A stretch of DNA of 64,000 nt. Source: Solirubrobacteraceae bacterium (GTDB lineage Bacteria; Actinomycetota; Thermoleophilia; Solirubrobacterales; Solirubrobacteraceae). The stretch spans positions 62,001-126,000 of the forward strand of contig JALNWQ010000006.1 in the NCBI GenBank assembly GCA_023230855.1, given 5' to 3'. Under the pieces are notes generated by a model. The model was not told where the DNA came from and did no database searches. It was given only the letters and a program-made list of their open reading frames with translations. Shown piece after piece: positions 40,281 through 49,204 of this stretch (position 1 is the stretch's first letter; every line of letters begins with the position of its first letter). A program made the position numbers and the translations under genes.

Positions 40281-41686
40281 CGCGACGTGCCCTGCCCTGG
40301 ATCGGCCTGCTCGCCGTCGTCGTCGGCGCCGTGCTCCTGCTCACGCGCGATGGCGGAGGCCACCGCGTCGAAGCGGAGTTCGCCGACGCCGCCGGCCTGC
40401 GGGTGCACTCCCCCGTCCGCGTCGGCGGGGCACGCGTCGGCTCGGTCGCGGCGATCCGCGTCACCGACCGTGACACCGCGCTCGCCGAGCTCCGCCTCGA
40501 CGACCGGCTGCGACCCGGGGTCGACGCCCGCGCCCGCGTGCGCCCCGCCAACCTCCTGGGCGAGAAGTTCGTCGAGCTCGAGATCGGCGATCGCGCCCGG
40601 CCGCTCGACGCCGGCGTTCGCATCCCGCTCACTCGCACCTCGACCCCGGTGGAGCTCGACGACGTCGTCGACGTCCTCGACCCGACGACGCGCGGCCGGC
40701 TCGGGGTGCTGCTCGGATCGCTGGGCGTCGCCCTCGAGGGCCGCGGCGAGGAGCTGCGGGCCGCCCTGCGGGTGCTGCCCGACACGATCGAGGACGCCGG
40801 GGACCTGGCACGACAACTCGCCGGGGACCGCACGTCGCTCGTCCGGCTCCTCGAGGCGACCGACCGCGTGACGTCCCGCCTCGACGACGAGCGCCGCGAG
40901 CTCGGTCGGGTCGTCGAGCAGGCCGACCGGGCGCTGCGGGCGCCGGCGCGCGAGCACGACGGCCTGGGGCGCCTCGTCGCCACCGTGCCGTCGACGCTCC
41001 GTCGCCTGCGCACGAGCCTCGGGCGGATCGACCGGACCGGCGCGGCGCTGCGCCCCGCCGCGGAGGGCCTACGCGCCGCCGCGCCGCCCTTGGCCGACGC
41101 GCTCGCGGCGCTGCCGCCGCTGGAGCGCCGGGCCCGTCCCGCGCTCGTCGAGCTGCGCCGCACCGCCCCCGCCGTGCGCAAGCTCGGCGCCGACGCCCCG
41201 CCGACGCTCGACCGACTGCGCGCCGCGCTCGAGGAGCTGCGGGGCCTGGGCGCCGACGGCGATCCGCTCGCCGCCGCGCTCGACGAGCACGCCGGCGACC
41301 TCCTCGGGTTCGCGGAGAACTGGGCCCGCGCCGTCCAGACCCGCGACCCCACCGGTCACGTCTTCCGGGTGAGCATCAACGTGCAGCTCGAGATCCTCCG
41401 GGCGCTCGTCGGCGCGAGCACCCCGCCGCCGGCCCGCGCCCGCGACGCCCGCACGACCGCCGCCCGTACCGCGACCGCGTCGCCCCGCGCCGGCGCCGCC
41501 GGTCCGTCCGGCGGGCGGCAGAGCACGACCACCGACGCCGCGCCGGCGCCGACCACCGCCTCCCCCGCGGCGGCCGACGGCGGCCCCGCTGGACGGAGCC
41601 GGCCCACCGCCGCACCGACGCCCGGGCTGCTCGCGCCGGTGACCGACGCCCTGACGACGATCCTCGACCGGCTCGGTGGCCGATGA
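40277..41686 (+). CDS. mceB: Mce-family protein 2
   Basis: 469 residues. N-terminal anchor LPWIGLLAVVVGAVLLL, MCE domain (VEAEFADAAGLRVHSPVRVGGARVGSV; NLLGEKFVELEIGD), helical region to ~residue 350, then AENWARAVQTRDPTGHVFRVSINVQLEI. The last ~80 residues are a Pro/Ala/Thr-rich tail (ARTTAARTATASPRAGAAG) that other subunits lack. It might reach into or through the cell-wall layer. 4-bp overlaps at both ends. Confidence 0.9.
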   Translation: MTRRALPWIGLLAVVVGAVLLLTRDGGGHRVEAEFADAAGLRVHSPVRVGGARVGSVAAIRVTDRDTALAELRLDDRLRPGVDARARVRPANLLGEKFVELEIGDRARPLDAGVRIPLTRTSTPVELDDVVDVLDPTTRGRLGVLLGSLGVALEGRGEELRAALRVLPDTIEDAGDLARQLAGDRTSLVRLLEATDRVTSRLDDERRELGRVVEQADRALRAPAREHDGLGRLVATVPSTLRRLRTSLGRIDRTGAALRPAAEGLRAAAPPLADALAALPPLERRARPALVELRRTAPAVRKLGADAPPTLDRLRAALEELRGLGADGDPLAAALDEHAGDLLGFAENWARAVQTRDPTGHVFRVSINVQLEILRALVGASTPPPARARDARTTAARTATASPRAGAAGPSGGRQSTTTDAAPAPTTASPAAADGGPAGRSRPTAAPTPGLLAPVTDALTTILDRLGGR

Positions 41687-42963
41687 GCCGCCGCGCGCCC
41701 CGCAACCGCGCCGCGGAGCTCGACCCGCGCGCGCTCCTCGCCGGCCTGGCCGTCGTCGTGCTGGCCCTCGCCGTCCTCGTCGTCGCGGTGCGCTCCGGGG
41801 GCGGACTGCCGGGGCGCGAGTACGTCCGCCTGGAGATCCGGTTCCCCGCGACCGCCGACGGCACGGTGCTGCCCTCGCCCGGCTCGGACGTGCGCCTCGC
41901 CGGGCGCCGGATCGGGCAGACGCGGGCGGCCGCCCTCCGCGGCGGCGCCCCGACGCTGGAGCTCCAGCTCGACGGCGGTGCGCCGCCGCTGCCGGCCGAC
42001 TCGCGGTTCGTCGTGCGCGCCCAGGGCGTGCTGGGCACGAAGTACGTCGCCGTCACGCCGGGCGACGCCGCCGAGTTCCTCGCCGACGGCGGGACCGTCC
42101 CCGCCCGGCAGAGCGACGTCGAGGTGGCGCTCTCCGACGTGCTGGGCTCGCTGGACGCCCGTACCCGCAGCGGCCTGCGCCGGACGTTGCGCGGCCTCGG
42201 CGGCGGGGCCGCCGGCCGGGCCGGGCGGCTGAACGAGGCGCTCGACGCGATCGCCCTCCCGCTGCGACGGTTCTCGGTCGCCCTCGCCCCGATCGTCGCG
42301 GACGGCACGGCGCCGCCCGTCGTCCGGGCCGGCGCCGGCGTCGCCGGGGCGCTCGACGCGGTCCGCGACGACCTCGGAGGCGCCCTGCGGCCCGGGGCCG
42401 ACGCCCTGGCCGCGGTCGGCGACCGCGACCGCGCCGTCGGCGAGCTGCTGCGTGACGGCCCGGGACGCCTGGGCGGGGTCCGCGACGCCCTCACTCGCGT
42501 CGACCCGACGTTGCGCAGCGCGGAGCGGTTCGCCGAGGCCGCCCGACGGTTCGCCCGCCCCGCCCCCGCGGCGCTGCGCGCCACCGCACGGTTGCTCGAG
42601 GGCGCCCGCACGCCGCTGACCGCCGCGGCGCCGCTCCTGCGTGACGCGCGCGCCGCCGTCGATCCCGCACTGCACCTGCTGGGCACCGCCGACCCCGTCC
42701 TGCCGCGACTGGAGGAGGTCGCCCGGATCACCCGCCGCCCGAGCGTCGAGCTCGGCGCCTACGGGTGCGACATCGGCCGGTTCGCCCGTCGCTGGCGGTC
42801 GATGACCGGCTACGCCCCGATCGGCCAGACCGGTCCTCTCGGGCCGCTGACGATGCTCCGGGTGACGATCGCCTCGGCCGGGATCCCGACCGTGCCGTCG
42901 ATCACCCCCGGCAGCGCCGTGTCGGGTGACATCCGTCCCTGCGAGACGAAGGTGGCGCCGTGA
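41683..42963 (+). CDS. mceC: Mce-family protein 3
   Basis: 426 residues. Anchor ALLAGLAVVVLALAVLVVAV (~residues 17-36), MCE domain (YVRLEIRFPATADG...DVRLAGRRIGQTR; GVLGTKYVAVTPGD), then Arg/Ala-rich helices. The C-terminal part has ELGAYGCDIGRFARRWRSMTGYA, with a single cysteine. It probably stacks with the other five Mce proteins as one subunit of a hetero-hexameric ring. Overlaps its neighbours by 4 bp each side. Confidence 0.88.
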   Translation: MSRRAPRNRAAELDPRALLAGLAVVVLALAVLVVAVRSGGGLPGREYVRLEIRFPATADGTVLPSPGSDVRLAGRRIGQTRAAALRGGAPTLELQLDGGAPPLPADSRFVVRAQGVLGTKYVAVTPGDAAEFLADGGTVPARQSDVEVALSDVLGSLDARTRSGLRRTLRGLGGGAAGRAGRLNEALDAIALPLRRFSVALAPIVADGTAPPVVRAGAGVAGALDAVRDDLGGALRPGADALAAVGDRDRAVGELLRDGPGRLGGVRDALTRVDPTLRSAERFAEAARRFARPAPAALRATARLLEGARTPLTAAAPLLRDARAAVDPALHLLGTADPVLPRLEEVARITRRPSVELGAYGCDIGRFARRWRSMTGYAPIGQTGPLGPLTMLRVTIASAGIPTVPSITPGSAVSGDIRPCETKVAP

Positions 42964-44291
42964 TCCGTCGGGCCCGACGTCGTAGGACCACCGACCGCGA
43001 CCCGATGTGGATCGGGATCCTCGCCGTGCTGCTGCTGACCGGGATCACCGTCGCGGTCGTCACGTCGTGGAACCCGTTCGCCGGGAGCCCCGGGCGCGTG
43101 TACGAGGCGACCTTCGCGACCGCCCGTCAGGTCAACGGCGACACCCCGGTCCGCATCGACGGCGTGCAGGTCGGACGGGTCGAGGACGTGCGCTACGACG
43201 CCCGCGACCGCACGGCACGGGTCCGGTTCCGGATCACCGACGAGGACGTCGTGCTGCGACGCGACGTCGACGTCGCGCTGCGCTGGCGGACGCTGCTCGG
43301 CGGCCGCATGGAGCTCGCGGTGGACCCGGGGTCGCGCTCGGCCGAGCCGCTCCCGGGCGACCGCATCCCCGGTGGTCGCACCCGGGTGCAGACCGAGCTG
43401 GAAGACGTCGCGCGGATCGTCCGCGGAGACGCCCGACGCGGTCTGCGCACGACGTTCCGCGAGTTGCCGGACGCGCTCGCCGGCGACGACGCGGGCCGGG
43501 CGCTGCGCGACCTCGGCGACCTGCGGGACGCCGTGCCCGCAGCGCGCGCGCTGCGCGGCGAGGCCCGCGACGACCTGCCGGGCCTCGTGCGGGCCGGAGG
43601 CCGTGCCCTCGCCGCGACGGCCGCGACCGCCGACCGGCTGGAGCGCGTCGTCACCGACGGCGCCTCGACGCTCCGTGCCGCGGGGGCGCGCCGCGCCGAG
43701 CTCCGCGCGGCGCTCGCGACCGCCCCGGCCGCGCTCGACGAGACCCGGCGGCTCGCCGCCGCGGTCGACCGCACGTTGCCGGTCCTCGACCCGTTGCTCG
43801 CGGAGCTGCGCCCCGGCGCGCGCCGGCTCGACCCCGCCCTGCGCCGGACCGCGCCTGCGCTGCGGACGCTCTCGGCGACGCTGCGCGACGCCCGACCGGT
43901 CCTGCGCGAGGTCGACCGGGCGCTGCCGCCGCTGACCACCGCGTCGGAGCGCGCCACCGGCCTGCTGCGCGGCCTGCGCCCGACGTCCGTCCGGCTGCTG
44001 GAGACGCTCGTGCCGTTCCTCGAGCGCACCGACGAGGACGTGCGGCTGCCGGTGTACCAGCTCATCGGGCCGACCTTCTCGTCCGTCAGCGCGATGTCCG
44101 GGCTCATCGGCGACGACGCCCACGTCGTGAACTTCCCGATCACCGTCGGTGAGCGCAGCCAGATGCTCCTGCCCTGCTCGACGTTCGACACCGACCCGAC
44201 GCCGGGCCTCGTCGACCGCTGCGAGAACCTCGACCAGGCCCTGGCGATGCTCCTGGGCGTCAGCCGCGGACGGACCGGGGGCGGACGGTGA
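42960..44291 (+). CDS. mceD: Mce-family protein 4
   Basis: 443 residues, GTG start. A strongly basic N-terminus (IRRARRRRTTDRD) precedes the anchor WIGILAVLLLTGITVAVV, fitting the positive-inside rule. MCE domain: YEATFATARQVNGDTPVRIDGVQVGRVEDVRY and LLGGRMELAVDPG. The C-terminal portion contains LIGPTFSSVSAMSGLIGDDAHVVNFPI and a Cys pair (LPCSTFD, VDRCENL) that could form a disulfide outside the membrane. Confidence 0.88.
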   Translation: MIRRARRRRTTDRDPMWIGILAVLLLTGITVAVVTSWNPFAGSPGRVYEATFATARQVNGDTPVRIDGVQVGRVEDVRYDARDRTARVRFRITDEDVVLRRDVDVALRWRTLLGGRMELAVDPGSRSAEPLPGDRIPGGRTRVQTELEDVARIVRGDARRGLRTTFRELPDALAGDDAGRALRDLGDLRDAVPAARALRGEARDDLPGLVRAGGRALAATAATADRLERVVTDGASTLRAAGARRAELRAALATAPAALDETRRLAAAVDRTLPVLDPLLAELRPGARRLDPALRRTAPALRTLSATLRDARPVLREVDRALPPLTTASERATGLLRGLRPTSVRLLETLVPFLERTDEDVRLPVYQLIGPTFSSVSAMSGLIGDDAHVVNFPITVGERSQMLLPCSTFDTDPTPGLVDRCENLDQALAMLLGVSRGRTGGGR

Positions 44292-45544
44292 GCGGCCTCC
44301 GGATCGATCCGCGCCTGCGCCGCAGCGCCCGGGCGCTCGCGATCATCGCCGTCGCGGTCCTCGTGGCGCTCGCCGCCGGACTGGTCCTCGCCGGCCAGCT
44401 CTCCGGCGGGCTGCCGTTCGAGGGGCAGCGCACCGTCCGGGTGGCCGTCGCCGACGCGAAGGGCGTGCTCGCCGGCAAGAACGAGGTCCGCTGGGCGGGG
44501 GTCGTCGTCGGGCGGATCACCGCCGTCGAGCGCCGCGACGGTCGGCCGCTCCTCACCGCCGAGATCGACGGGGACGCGCCGCCGCTGTACCGCGACGCCC
44601 GCTTCCGCCTCCGCCCGCAGACGGCGCTGAACGACATGTTCCTCGACGTCGTGGAGCGCGGCGCCGCGTCCGCCGGCGAGCTGTCCGAGGACGACGTCCT
44701 CGACGCGGGCCGCACGCGCACCCCGGTCGACGTCGCCGAGGTGCTGAACCTCTTCTCCGGCGAGGTCCGCGACCGGACCGGACGGCTCCTCGTCGAGCTG
44801 TCGGAGGGGCTGCCCGACGGCGGCGAGCAGCTGCGGGCGGCCTTCGCGGCCCTCGCGCCGTTCGTCGCGTCGGCGTCGGAGCTCGGTCGGGTCATCGGCG
44901 AGCGGGACGAGGCCACCCGTCGGATCGTCCCGCGCGCGCGCCGGATCGCCGAGGAGGTCGCCGGGCGCCAGGACGCGCTGCGCGGGCTCGTCGACCGCGC
45001 CGCCACGACCTTCGACGCCCTCGGCGCCCGCCGGGCGGCGATCGACGCGTCGCTCGCCGAGCTGTCCACGACGCTCACCGCGATGCGCTCGAGCTTCGCG
45101 CGGCTCGGCACGACGCTCGACGTCGTCCGTCCCGCCCTGTCGGAGCTGCGGCCCGTCGCCCGCCGGCTGCCCGCCGGCCTGCGCTCGCTGGAGCGGATCG
45201 CCGCCGACGCCGACCCGGCGCTGCGCGGCGCCCGGCCGGCGCTGCGGGCCCTGCGCCCGACGTTGCAGCGGGTCCCTGCGACGGCGGACGGCCTCACCGG
45301 CGCCGCCGACGCGCTGTCCCCCTGGATGCCGCGCCTGGACCGCGTGACCGCGGGGGTCGAGCGCTGTCGTCGCCCGCTGCAGAAGTTCTTCGCCTGGACG
45401 ATGTCGACGCTGAAGTTCGGCAACCGCACGAACCTCACCACCTCGCCGCGCGGCGTGCTCGGCGTCTCCGGCGCCGACCTCACCGGGACGCGGTCGAACC
45501 TCGTGCCCGCGATCGGGTGCGCCGACGGGGAGCCGGCCCGATGA
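44288..45544 (+). CDS. mceE: Mce-family protein 5
   Basis: 418 residues, GTG start. Anchor ALAIIAVAVLVALAAGLVLAG, MCE domain (RTVRVAVADAKGVLAGKNEVRWAGVVVGRI; TALNDMFLDVVERG), long helical region, and a C-terminus with KFFAWTMSTLKFGNRTNLTTSPRG. Mycobacterial MceE proteins are usually lipoproteins, but no lipobox cysteine is present after this anchor, so that feature is missing here. Confidence 0.88.
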   Translation: MSGLRIDPRLRRSARALAIIAVAVLVALAAGLVLAGQLSGGLPFEGQRTVRVAVADAKGVLAGKNEVRWAGVVVGRITAVERRDGRPLLTAEIDGDAPPLYRDARFRLRPQTALNDMFLDVVERGAASAGELSEDDVLDAGRTRTPVDVAEVLNLFSGEVRDRTGRLLVELSEGLPDGGEQLRAAFAALAPFVASASELGRVIGERDEATRRIVPRARRIAEEVAGRQDALRGLVDRAATTFDALGARRAAIDASLAELSTTLTAMRSSFARLGTTLDVVRPALSELRPVARRLPAGLRSLERIAADADPALRGARPALRALRPTLQRVPATADGLTGAADALSPWMPRLDRVTAGVERCRRPLQKFFAWTMSTLKFGNRTNLTTSPRGVLGVSGADLTGTRSNLVPAIGCADGEPAR

Positions 45545-46884
45545 TCGGTCCGCGCACCGGCCTGCCCGGCCGCATCGTGGCGCTCGGGCTCTTCGTCGCC
45601 TCGTGCCTCGTCGTCGCGCTGCTCCTCCTGCAGGCCGCGGGCGGGATCGACCTGGAGGACCGCTACCGGGTCGAGGTCGTCGTCCCCACGGCGCTGCAGC
45701 TCGCCGACAACGCGGACGTCCGTCACGCGGGCGTCACGGTCGGCAAGGTTCGGGGGATCTCCTCGCGCGGGTCGACGGCCGTGCTCGGCCTAGCCCTGGA
45801 CCGCGACCACGCCCCGATCCACGACGACGCGGTCGTCCGGGTGCGGTTCAAGACGCTCGTCGGCGAGAACTACGTCGAGCTGGACCCGGGCACCCGCGGC
45901 CGTCCGACGATCCCCGACGGCGGCCGGCTCGGGCTGCGCAACGCCCGCGAGTCCACCCAGCTCGGCGACGTCCTCTCGACGCTCGGTCCGCGCCGACGGG
46001 CCCGGGTGCGCTCGCTGCTCGACGACCTCGGTCGCGGGGTCGGCGACCGCCGCGCGGTCGGCCGGGGGATCTCCGGCATCTCGGAGCTGCTCCTCGCCGG
46101 CAAGCGCCTCGTCCCGCCGGTCGACCGGCAGCGCCTGGCGCTCCGCGCGCTCGTGGGCGATCTCGCCACGACGCTCGCGACGCTCGACCGACGCGGCGCG
46201 CAGATCCGTCGGCTGACGACCGCCGCACGGCGCTCCGCGACCGCGATCCGCGCGGACGCCGACGCCCTGCGCGCCGGCCTGGCCGAGCTGCCGTCGACGC
46301 TGCGCACGACCGACCGGACCGCCGGACGGCTGGCGGCGGTCGGCGACCGCGCCCGACCGGTCCTCGACGACCTCGGGGTCGCGCTCGACCGGCTCTCCCC
46401 GGTCGTCGCGCGGCTCCGGACGGTGGCCCCGCGCACCCTCACCGCGCTGCGCCGGCTGGAGTCGGCCGCACCGGCCGGTCGTACCCTGCTGAACGCGCTG
46501 CGCACCGCGTCGCCGTCGGTCGCCGCCGCGCTCCCGCCGTCGGACGTCGTCCTGCGGGACCTGCGGCCGATGGTCGCCTATGCGGCCCCGTACGCCCGCG
46601 ACGTCGGCATGGGACTCGGCGGCCTCGCCCAGGGCGTCGGCACCCGCGACGCGACGAGCCACCTGGCGCGCCTCCAGCCGATCGTCAACCCGGAGATGCT
46701 GCCGCTGCTCGGCGCGGACGAGCGCGAGGCGATCCAGCGGCTGCTGGGCCCGGACCTGGCGCGCAACCTGACGCTCCGCGGCCAGAACGCGCTGCCGGCG
46801 CCGAACACGTTCGCGACGCCCCGGCCGTGGTCGGGCGCGTACCCCCGCGTCGAACGCGACCCGGCGTCCGCGCCGACCCCCTGA
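45541..46884 (+). CDS. mceF: Mce-family protein 6 (last subunit)
   Basis: 447 residues. The anchor region IVALGLFVASCLVVALLLLQ contains VASC, which formally fits a lipobox at Cys22, but the hydrophobic run continues after it, so I treat it as a transmembrane helix. MCE domain: YRVEVVVPTALQLADNADVRHAGVTVGKV and TLVGENYVELDPG. The C-terminal third (YAAPYARDVGMGLGGLAQG, LRGQNALPAPNTFATP) resembles MceF-type ends. Last gene of the eight-gene overlapping block; a hairpin follows at 46894. Confidence 0.88.
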   Translation: MIGPRTGLPGRIVALGLFVASCLVVALLLLQAAGGIDLEDRYRVEVVVPTALQLADNADVRHAGVTVGKVRGISSRGSTAVLGLALDRDHAPIHDDAVVRVRFKTLVGENYVELDPGTRGRPTIPDGGRLGLRNARESTQLGDVLSTLGPRRRARVRSLLDDLGRGVGDRRAVGRGISGISELLLAGKRLVPPVDRQRLALRALVGDLATTLATLDRRGAQIRRLTTAARRSATAIRADADALRAGLAELPSTLRTTDRTAGRLAAVGDRARPVLDDLGVALDRLSPVVARLRTVAPRTLTALRRLESAAPAGRTLLNALRTASPSVAAALPPSDVVLRDLRPMVAYAAPYARDVGMGLGGLAQGVGTRDATSHLARLQPIVNPEMLPLLGADEREAIQRLLGPDLARNLTLRGQNALPAPNTFATPRPWSGAYPRVERDPASAPTP

Positions 46885-46893
46885 CGCACCGCG

Positions 46894-46924
46894 CGGTCCG
46901 CGCCGCCACCGGTCGGGCGGACCG
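46894..46924 (+). terminator. Hairpin after the mce operon
   Basis: CGGTCCGC and GCGGACCG separated by 15 nt, 9 bp after the last mce stop; moderate stem, no T-run. Read-through into the acyl-CoA synthetase gene remains possible. Confidence 0.35.
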
Positions 46925-46959
46925 ACGCCTCCAGGCCCGACGCCGCCCCCGCCCGGGGA

Positions 46960-46965
46960 TAGGCT
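46960..46965 (+). promoter_or_regulatory. -10 box TAGGCT of the acyl-CoA synthetase gene
   Basis: TAGGCT, 6 nt before the ATG at 46972. Confidence 0.55.
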
Positions 46966-46971
46966 CGCGCC

Positions 46972-48534
46972 ATGAGCGAGACCGCCGTCCCCGGGTTCCC
47001 CAGCACCGTCGGAGCGCTGCTGCGTCGCAGCGCGCGGCGCACCCCCGACCGGACCGCCCTGCGGTTCGCCGGCCGCGAGTGGAGCTACGCGGAGCTCGAC
47101 GTGGCCGCCGGCCGGGTGGCCGCCGCGCTGCTGGCGCGCGGGTTGCGCCACGGCGACCGGGTCGCGACGTTCGGCAAGAACTCCGACGCCTACCTGCTGG
47201 CGTTCCTCGGCTGCGCCCGCGCCGGGCTCGTCCACGTGCCGGTGAACTTCAACGCCCGCGGCGACGAGCTCGTCTACCTCCTGACGCAGTCCGATCCGGG
47301 CCTCGTGCTCTTCGACCCGGCGCTCGCCGACGCCGTCGACGCGGTCTCCGCCGAGATCGCGGACGCGCGTGGGACGCTCCGCGACGGGGACGGACCGGAC
47401 GACCTGCTGCGCTGGGCGCTCGACCCCGACGGCGCGGTCCACGACGAGTCGGGGGTCGCCGACGACGACCTCGTCCAGCTGCTCTACACGTCGGGGACGA
47501 CGTCGCGGCCGAAGGGCGCGATGATGACCCACCGGGCGCTGATCCACGAGTACCTGTCGTGCATCACGACGCTCGGCCTCACTCCCGCCGACCGTCCGCT
47601 CCACGCGCTGCCGCTCTACCACTCGGCGCAGATGCACGTGTTCCTGCTGCCGTACCTCGCGATCGGGGCGACGAACGACCTCGTCGAGGCGCCGGACGTC
47701 GCCGACCTGCTGCGGCGGGTCGAGGAGGACGGCATCGACTCGCTGTTCGTCCCGCCGACGGTGTGGGTCGGCGTCGCCGGGCACCCCGACCTGGCCACCC
47801 GCGACCTGTCGAACCTCCGCAAGGCGTTCTACGGCGCGTCGATCATGCCGGTGCCGGTGCTGCAGCGGCTGCGGGAGCGGCTGCCGGACGTCGGGTTCTA
47901 CAACTGCTTCGGCCAGTCGGAGATCGGGCCGCTGGCGTGCGTCCTGCAGCCGGAGGAGCACGACGACCGCCCCGACTCCGTCGGCCGCGCCGTCCTCTTC
48001 GTCGAGGCGCGCGTCGTCGACGAGGAGGGCCGCGACGTGCGGCCCGGCGAGCAGGGCGAGGTCGTCTACCGCTCGCCCCAGCTCTGCACCGGCTACTGGG
48101 GCAAGCCCGAGGAGACCGCCGAGGCGTTCGCCGGCGGCTGGTTCCACTCCGGGGACATGGCGCGGATCGACGAGGAGGGCTACCTCTTCATCGTCGACCG
48201 GATCAAGGACGTCATCAACACCGGCGGCGTGCTCGTCGCGTCGCGTGAGGTCGAGGACGCGCTGTACGGGCACCCGGCGGTCGGCGAGGTCGCGGTGATC
48301 GGCCTGCCGCACGAGCGCTGGATCGAGGCGATCGTGGCGGTCGTCGTGGCCGCCGAGGGGGCGACCGTCGACCCCGACGGGCTCGTCGCCCACGCCAAGG
48401 GCGCCCTGGCCGCGCACAAGGTGCCCAAGGCGGTCCACGTCGTCGACGAGCTGCCGAAGAACGCGTCCGGCAAGCTCCTCAAGCGCGAGCTGCGCGAGCG
48501 GTTCGGCGGCAGCGCGTCGGCCGTCGGTCGCTGA
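46972..48534 (+). CDS. Acyl-CoA synthetase (AMP-binding, FadD-like)
   Basis: 520 residues. The AMP-binding P-loop is YTSGTTSRPKGAMMTH, followed by the A5-type motif YNCFGQSEIGP, A7 WFHSGDMARIDEEGYLFIVDRIKDVI and the catalytic C-terminal lysine in LPKNASGKLLKRELR. It activates a carboxylic acid as acyl-adenylate and transfers it to CoA; chain length or ring substrate cannot be read. The position 87 bp after the mce operon suggests it activates fatty or sterol side-chain acids brought in by that importer, although it has its own promoter box. None of the three TetR operators is near it. Confidence 0.9.
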   Translation: MSETAVPGFPSTVGALLRRSARRTPDRTALRFAGREWSYAELDVAAGRVAAALLARGLRHGDRVATFGKNSDAYLLAFLGCARAGLVHVPVNFNARGDELVYLLTQSDPGLVLFDPALADAVDAVSAEIADARGTLRDGDGPDDLLRWALDPDGAVHDESGVADDDLVQLLYTSGTTSRPKGAMMTHRALIHEYLSCITTLGLTPADRPLHALPLYHSAQMHVFLLPYLAIGATNDLVEAPDVADLLRRVEEDGIDSLFVPPTVWVGVAGHPDLATRDLSNLRKAFYGASIMPVPVLQRLRERLPDVGFYNCFGQSEIGPLACVLQPEEHDDRPDSVGRAVLFVEARVVDEEGRDVRPGEQGEVVYRSPQLCTGYWGKPEETAEAFAGGWFHSGDMARIDEEGYLFIVDRIKDVINTGGVLVASREVEDALYGHPAVGEVAVIGLPHERWIEAIVAVVVAAEGATVDPDGLVAHAKGALAAHKVPKAVHVVDELPKNASGKLLKRELRERFGGSASAVGR

Positions 48535-48536
48535 CC

Positions 48537-48552
48537 GCCCGGCGCGCCGGGC
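48537..48552. terminator. 16-bp perfect palindrome after the acyl-CoA synthetase gene
   Basis: GCCCGGCGCGCCGGGC, 2 bp after the stop and lying between two convergent genes; it could terminate from either side. Confidence 0.4.
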
Positions 48553-48600
48553 CGTCCCGTGACGCGGCGGCGTCCGGCATCGCGGCCGCGCCGGTACCCC

Positions 48601-49056
48601 TCAGGGGCGCCGGCGCGGCGGGCGCCGACGCGACCGGTCGCGACCCTCGGCCCGCCGCGCGTGGTCGGCCGACGCGGGCGGAGCGCCGTCGGGCCGGCCG
48701 ACGCGGTCGTGGCGGCGACGGCCCTTCCCCCGACCACCGTCCCCGTCCCCGTCCCCGTCAGGGGCGTCCGTGCCGTCCCGGTCCTCGACGTCGTCCGGCC
48801 ACCGCCCCGTCCGCCGGAACGCCCACCGGGCGCGCCGCTCGCGCTCCCGGTCGTCCACGCCCGCGAACGCGCAGCGGACGGTCGCGTCGACGACGACGAG
48901 GAACACCGCCCCGAGGGCGAGCCCGGGCGCGAGCCCGCGCGGCCCGACGACCGCCACCACCGCCGCGGCGAGCAGGATCAACCCGGGCAGCACGAGGCGG
49001 GCGCCCGTCGGCGCCACCCCGGTCCACACCGCTCCGTCCCGACGCCGTTGGGGCAC
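48601..49056 (-). CDS. Small membrane protein with basic/acidic tail
   Basis: 151 residues, no family recognised. Two hydrophobic segments near the N-terminus (LVLPGLILLAAAVVAVVG and LALGAVFLVVVDATV) are followed by a charged, Arg/Asp/Gly-rich tail (DGDGDGDGGRGKG) of ~80 residues. GTG start at 49056 with AAGGA 4 nt upstream. It is divergent from the nitrate reductase operon and convergent with the acyl-CoA synthetase. The tail is low complexity, so the true C-terminus is the least certain part. Confidence 0.5.
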   Translation of the reverse strand: MPQRRRDGAVWTGVAPTGARLVLPGLILLAAAVVAVVGPRGLAPGLALGAVFLVVVDATVRCAFAGVDDRERERRARWAFRRTGRWPDDVEDRDGTDAPDGDGDGDGGRGKGRRRHDRVGRPDGAPPASADHARRAEGRDRSRRRPPRRRP

Positions 49057-49204
49057 GCCATCCTTCTACCCGTTCCCCGACGACCGCGCCACGTGACCCG
49101 GAGGTGACCGATCCGCGGATCCGGGTTGACTCACCGGGTGACGATCTGGGAGCGTCGGACCCGGCCCCGCCCCTCCGGGGCCGACGACCGGACGGAGCCC
49201 GCCC

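Noticed and set aside
38976..46884. The six-Mce operon as a novel system
   Set aside because: Two YrbE plus six Mce genes with 4-bp overlaps is the standard actinobacterial Mce operon; only its regulation and neighbours are unusual.
45790..48438. Long minus-strand frame opposite the mce and acyl-CoA synthetase genes
   Set aside because: Composition typical of a shadow frame; the plus-strand genes have clear motifs and 4-bp junctions.
48740..48765. Short GTCCCC tandem repeat inside the small membrane-protein gene
   Set aside because: It encodes the Asp/Gly tail of that protein and is ordinary low-complexity coding sequence.
49100..49204. FNR- or NarL-type site upstream of narG
   Set aside because: TTGAC and ATC half-like words occur before narG but no convincing dyad of either factor could be made.
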